Assembly (NCBI GenBank): GCA_937892865.1
Contig: CALBJG010000080.1
Span: 1-15,706, forward strand
Reading direction: 5' to 3'
Length of the DNA stretch: 15,706 nt
From: an uncultured Clostridia bacterium
GTDB lineage: Bacteria > Bacillota > Clostridia > Oscillospirales > Oscillospiraceae
How positions within the stretch are numbered: the stretch's first letter is position 1; each line of letters starts with the position of its first letter. The notes under the pieces are model-generated. The model was given only the letters and a program-made list of their open reading frames with translations. It did no database searches and was not told where the DNA came from. Shown here piece by piece: positions 13,564 to 15,706 of this stretch. The translations under genes were made by a program, and so were the position numbers.

Positions 13564-14594
13564 ACCTCCACCTCCGCATCTGCGATCCGGAAAGCGGCGG
13601 CTTTTTTCAGACGGTTTTGTACTGCATAGGCGATGCCATCCCCATCAGGACAACGGGCGTATACGGTCCGCACATCGGGGCGATCCAGTTGCCGCAATGC
13701 ATCAAAAAGACCGGCACTTAAGGTGGCAACATCCGCTTCTTTTCCGTAGGGCAGGGGGTCGCAATCTTCATACAGCGGCAATTCTTCTTCAAAACAGAGA
13801 ACCCGGTCACCGGGTACAAAGCGGCGGCGGATATAGGCGGCGGCCTTTTCCCGGCTGCCGGCAACAATGATCACATCTGCCTCCGGGGCGTAGTGACGGT
13901 ATTTCATGCCCGGGGCTTTTACCACAGCATCGGCATCGATCTTGGCAGTGACCGCTTTGTCAATGACCAGATCCCCCAAAACAGAAATCAGTTGTTCCGG
14001 GGTGATACCGCCGGGACGAAGAAGCCGCGGACGGTCTTCTGTCAGATCCACGATGGTGGATTCCACACCCACCCGGCAGGGACCACCATCGATGATCAGC
14101 GGGATCTTGCCGTTGTGGTCATTATAAACATGCTGCGCAGTGGTGGTAGAGGGCTTGCCGGAAATGTTGGCAGAAGGGGCTGCTACGGGAACTTTTGCAA
14201 AGCGGATGATCTCCCGGGTGATCTCACAATCGGGACACCGGACGGCTACGGTGGGCAGACCGGCAGTAGTGCATTTGGGAACAATGTCCTTTGCCGGTAA
14301 AACCATTGTCAAAGGACCGGGCCAAAAGGCTTCTGCAAGACGGTAAGCGCTGTCCGGTATATCCCGGCAGAATTGCTCCATTTGCCCGGGATCAGCAATG
14401 TGGAGGATCAGGGGATTATCCTGGGGGCGGCCTTTTACCTGGAATATTTTCGCAACAGCATCCGGGTTCAATCCGTCTGCGCCCAAACCGTAAACGGTCT
14501 CCGTAGGCAGCGCCACCAGTTCACCGGCGGTCAGATACTTTGCCGCAGCAATGACGGCTTTTTCATTATCCGCGCCCAAAATATCGGTTTTCAT
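13560..14594 (-). CDS. tsaC: L-threonylcarbamoyladenylate synthase, long Sua5/YwlC type
   Basis: The enzyme makes threonylcarbamoyl-AMP from threonine, bicarbonate and ATP for the universal t6A37 tRNA modification. The YrdC domain comes first (GELVALPTETVYGLGADG, then KGRPQDNPL, later VAAPSANISGKPS), followed by a C-terminal Sua5 domain joined through APGMKYRHYAPEADV, giving the long 344-residue form common in Firmicutes (YwlC). The start at 14594 is chosen because AAGGAGG sits 8 nt upstream and because a probable promoter's -10 lies at 14623-14628. An in-frame ATG at 14622-14624, ten codons earlier, overlaps that -10 and would have no ribosome binding site. The stop overlaps the coaE start by an ATGA. 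It is first in the operon tsaC-coaE-aminopeptidase. Confidence 0.93.
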   Translation of the reverse strand: MKTDILGADNEKAVIAAAKYLTAGELVALPTETVYGLGADGLNPDAVAKIFQVKGRPQDNPLILHIADPGQMEQFCRDIPDSAYRLAEAFWPGPLTMVLPAKDIVPKCTTAGLPTVAVRCPDCEITREIIRFAKVPVAAPSANISGKPSTTTAQHVYNDHNGKIPLIIDGGPCRVGVESTIVDLTEDRPRLLRPGGITPEQLISVLGDLVIDKAVTAKIDADAVVKAPGMKYRHYAPEADVIIVAGSREKAAAYIRRRFVPGDRVLCFEEELPLYEDCDPLPYGKEADVATLSAGLFDALRQLDRPDVRTVYARCPDGDGIAYAVQNRLKKAAAFRIADAEVEV

Positions 14595-14622
14595 AACAGA
14601 TCCTCCTTTCGCAATTTTTTTC

Positions 14623-14651
14623 ATTTTACTTTATTTATCGGGAAAAAGCAA
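14623..14651 (-). promoter_or_regulatory. Probable promoter of the tsaC-coaE-aminopeptidase operon
   Basis: On the minus strand TTGCTT (14651-14646), a 17-nt spacer and TAAAAT (14628-14623) form a SigA-type promoter, directly after the tpiA terminator. Transcription would start near 14616, giving a leader of about 20 nt and excluding the upstream in-frame ATG of tsaC. Confidence 0.65.
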
Positions 14652-14663
14652 CTGTAGAAAAAA

Positions 14664-14689
14664 TGAGGCAGCCGCTTTTGGCTGCCTCA
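14664..14689 (-). terminator. Intrinsic terminator of tpiA
   Basis: On the minus strand TGAGGCAGCC (14689-14680) pairs perfectly with GGCTGCCTCA (14673-14664) around a 6-nt loop and is followed by TTTTTTC. It lies 11 nt after the tpiA stop codon and separates glycolysis genes from the tsaC operon. Confidence 0.92.
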
Positions 14690-14700
14690 AAAATGTTATA

Positions 14701-15477
14701 TTAAGCAGTGGGCTGGTTAGCAGCCTCGATGATCTGAACGAATTTCTGGGGAACCAGGGAAGCGCCGCCGATGAGGCCGCCGTCAATGTCGGGCTGAGCC
14801 AGCAGTTCGTAAGCGTTCTTCTCGTTCATAGAGCCACCGTACAGAATGGAGATGGCGCGGGCATTCTTGGAGGAGTACAGTTTGCGGACAACGCTGCGGA
14901 TGTGCTCGCAAACTTCCTGTGCCTGCTCGGGGGAAGCGGTGCGGCCGGTGCCGATGGCCCAGATGGGCTCATAAGCAATAACGACCTTGCGAATCTTGTC
15001 TTCGGGTACGCCCTTCAGACCCAACTTGATCTGCATAGCGATCCACTCGGCAGTGATGTCAGCCTCTCTCTGCTCCAGGCTCTCGCCGCAGCACATAATG
15101 GGGGTCAGACCGGCATCCAATGCAGCCAGGACCTTGGCATTGACATCTGCATCGGTCTCGCCCATAGCGCGGCGCTCGGAGTGGCCGATGATAACATATT
15201 TGCAGCCGGCATCAGTGAGCATATTGGTAGCGATCTCACCGGTGTATGCGCCGGAGGGGTTGGCGTTGCAGTTTTCTGCGCCGATGCCTACGCGGGTCTC
15301 ACGCATAGCGCGAACAGCGGTGCTGATGCAAACAGCGGGAACGCACAGAGCGATATCACACCAGCGGCCCTTGGGCAGGATGTTTCTGAACTCGGTCATA
15401 AACTCCTTGGTCTCGCTGGGGGTCTTATTCATTTTCCAGTTGCCGGCAATAACGGTCTTACGGTACTTTCTGTTCAT
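14701..15477 (-). CDS. tpiA: Triosephosphate isomerase
   Basis: TpiA interconverts dihydroxyacetone phosphate and glyceraldehyde 3-phosphate in glycolysis and gluconeogenesis. The 258-residue protein has the whole TIM barrel: AGNWKMNK (residues 11-18) with the active-site Asn13 and Lys15, VIIGHSERR (95-103) with the electrophile His99, and VVIAYEPIWAIGTG (165-178) with the catalytic base Glu170 and the flexible phosphate loop that follows. The SILYGGSMNEKNA and DGGLIGGASL segments near the C-terminus are the phosphate-binding strands. AAGGAG is 9 nt before the ATG. It follows pgk on the same strand, a usual clostridial glycolysis order, and ends at a strong terminator. No anomalies are seen. 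Confidence 0.97.
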   Translation of the reverse strand: MNRKYRKTVIAGNWKMNKTPSETKEFMTEFRNILPKGRWCDIALCVPAVCISTAVRAMRETRVGIGAENCNANPSGAYTGEIATNMLTDAGCKYVIIGHSERRAMGETDADVNAKVLAALDAGLTPIMCCGESLEQREADITAEWIAMQIKLGLKGVPEDKIRKVVIAYEPIWAIGTGRTASPEQAQEVCEHIRSVVRKLYSSKNARAISILYGGSMNEKNAYELLAQPDIDGGLIGGASLVPQKFVQIIEAANQPTA

Positions 15478-15504
15478 GGTTATTTTCTCCTTAATCTATA
15501 TGCG

Positions 15505-15519
15505 CATCGCTTGGCGATG
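15505..15519. other. Small hairpin in the tpiA leader
   Basis: CATCGC (15505-15510) and GCGATG (15514-15519) form a 6-bp stem with a TTG loop about 30 nt before the tpiA start. With no U-tract it is not a terminator. It could affect mRNA stability or be chance. Confidence 0.3.
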
Positions 15520-15534
15520 TGGTATTACAAAGTT

Positions 15535-15563
15535 ATAGTATGTAAACGGTTCTTCTATTCCAA
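15535..15563 (-). promoter_or_regulatory. Possible internal promoter for tpiA
   Basis: On the minus strand TTGGAA (15563-15558), a 17-nt spacer and TACTAT (15540-15535) resemble a SigA promoter between pgk and tpiA. It would let tpiA be transcribed separately from the upstream glycolysis genes. Confidence 0.4.
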
Positions 15564-15575
15564 AACTATGCTGTG

Positions 15576-15596
15576 GGGGCGGTCAGTGACCGCCCC
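15576..15596. other. GC-rich hairpin between pgk and tpiA
   Basis: GGGGCGGTCA (15576-15585) is the reverse complement of TGACCGCCCC (15587-15596), allowing a stem of about 8 bp with a 5-nt loop. On the minus strand it is not followed by a U-tract, so it is not a normal intrinsic terminator. It may be a processing or stability element that sets pgk and tpiA levels apart. Confidence 0.5.
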
Positions 15597-15617
15597 GATA
15601 AGCGTCACAAAAAAGAA

Positions 15618-15706
15618 TTATTTATCCTGCAGGCAGGCAATACCGGGCAGTTCCAGGCCTTCCAGGAATTCCAGGGAGGCGCCGCCGCCGGTGGAAATGT
15701 GGGTAA
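15618..15706 (-). CDS. pgk: Phosphoglycerate kinase, C-terminal end (rest outside window)
   Basis: Only 29 codons plus the stop are present, because the gene runs off the right edge. The residues read THISTGGGASLEFLEG, then LELPGIACLQDK and stop. STGGGA(S)LE(F/L)LEG is the nucleotide-binding end of phosphoglycerate kinase and is almost diagnostic. The enzyme makes ATP from 1,3-bisphosphoglycerate in glycolysis. It lies 140 nt upstream of tpiA on the same strand, so the two probably belong to a gap-pgk-tpiA type cluster. Confidence 0.93.
   Translation of the reverse strand, partial: THISTGGGASLEFLEGLELPGIACLQDK

Noticed and set aside
1..15706. Insertion sequence, prophage, tRNA or defence system
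   Set aside because: No transposase, integrase, terminal repeats, cloverleaf or defence-type protein motifs were seen in any part of the window.

Overview
The window reads as chromosomal DNA from an anaerobic Gram-positive Clostridia-type bacterium, most likely an Oscillospiraceae/Ruminococcaceae-like gut organism. The pointers are strong AGGAGG-type ribosome binding sites, compact same-strand operons ending in intrinsic terminators, base composition near half GC, and protein types (clostridial M18 aminopeptidase, long Sua5-type TsaC, AraC- and LacI-regulated sugar clusters). This assignment is inference from style; there is no rRNA or tRNA in the window. Almost all genes are on the minus strand.

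Region 1 (1-3750): the 3' end of an amidohydrolase gene on the plus strand runs into a bidirectional terminator. Facing it is a two-gene minus-strand unit: a cytoplasmic GH27 alpha-galactosidase-like hydrolase with an N-terminal putative Ig domain, then a tartrate/D-malate-type decarboxylating dehydrogenase. An AraC-family regulator is divergently transcribed from the hydrolase and is probably its local controller.

Region 2 (3754-11303): a LacI-family repressor gene, then a tight five-gene minus-strand operon: a NagB-like sugar isomerase/deaminase, a creatininase-family hydrolase, a Gfo/Idh/MocA oxidoreductase, an 838-residue fusion of a PreA/DHODH-like FMN domain with a GltD/PreT-like FAD/Fe-S module, and an Ldh2-family 2-hydroxyacid dehydrogenase. 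Intergenic gaps are only 4-18 nt. Two identical 17-bp near-palindromes of LacI-family operator type flank the operon promoter. No transporter, kinase or PTS gene is present. This is the most interesting part of the window: it looks like an inducible catabolic pathway whose substrate I cannot name. The NagB-like protein has lost most of the phosphate-binding residues and the fusion protein has an unusual domain order and an altered active-site loop.

Region 3 (11304-14700): a noncoding gap, then a housekeeping operon transcribed as tsaC (threonylcarbamoyl-AMP synthase), coaE (dephospho-CoA kinase; ATGA overlap) and an M18 aminopeptidase, bounded by terminators on both sides.

Region 4 (14701-15706): glycolysis genes tpiA and the C-terminal end of pgk, both minus strand, with a hairpin and a probable extra promoter between them.

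No stretch longer than 300 bases lacks a gene; the two longest noncoding gaps are 9993-10250 (regulatory region of the five-gene operon) and 11304-11568.
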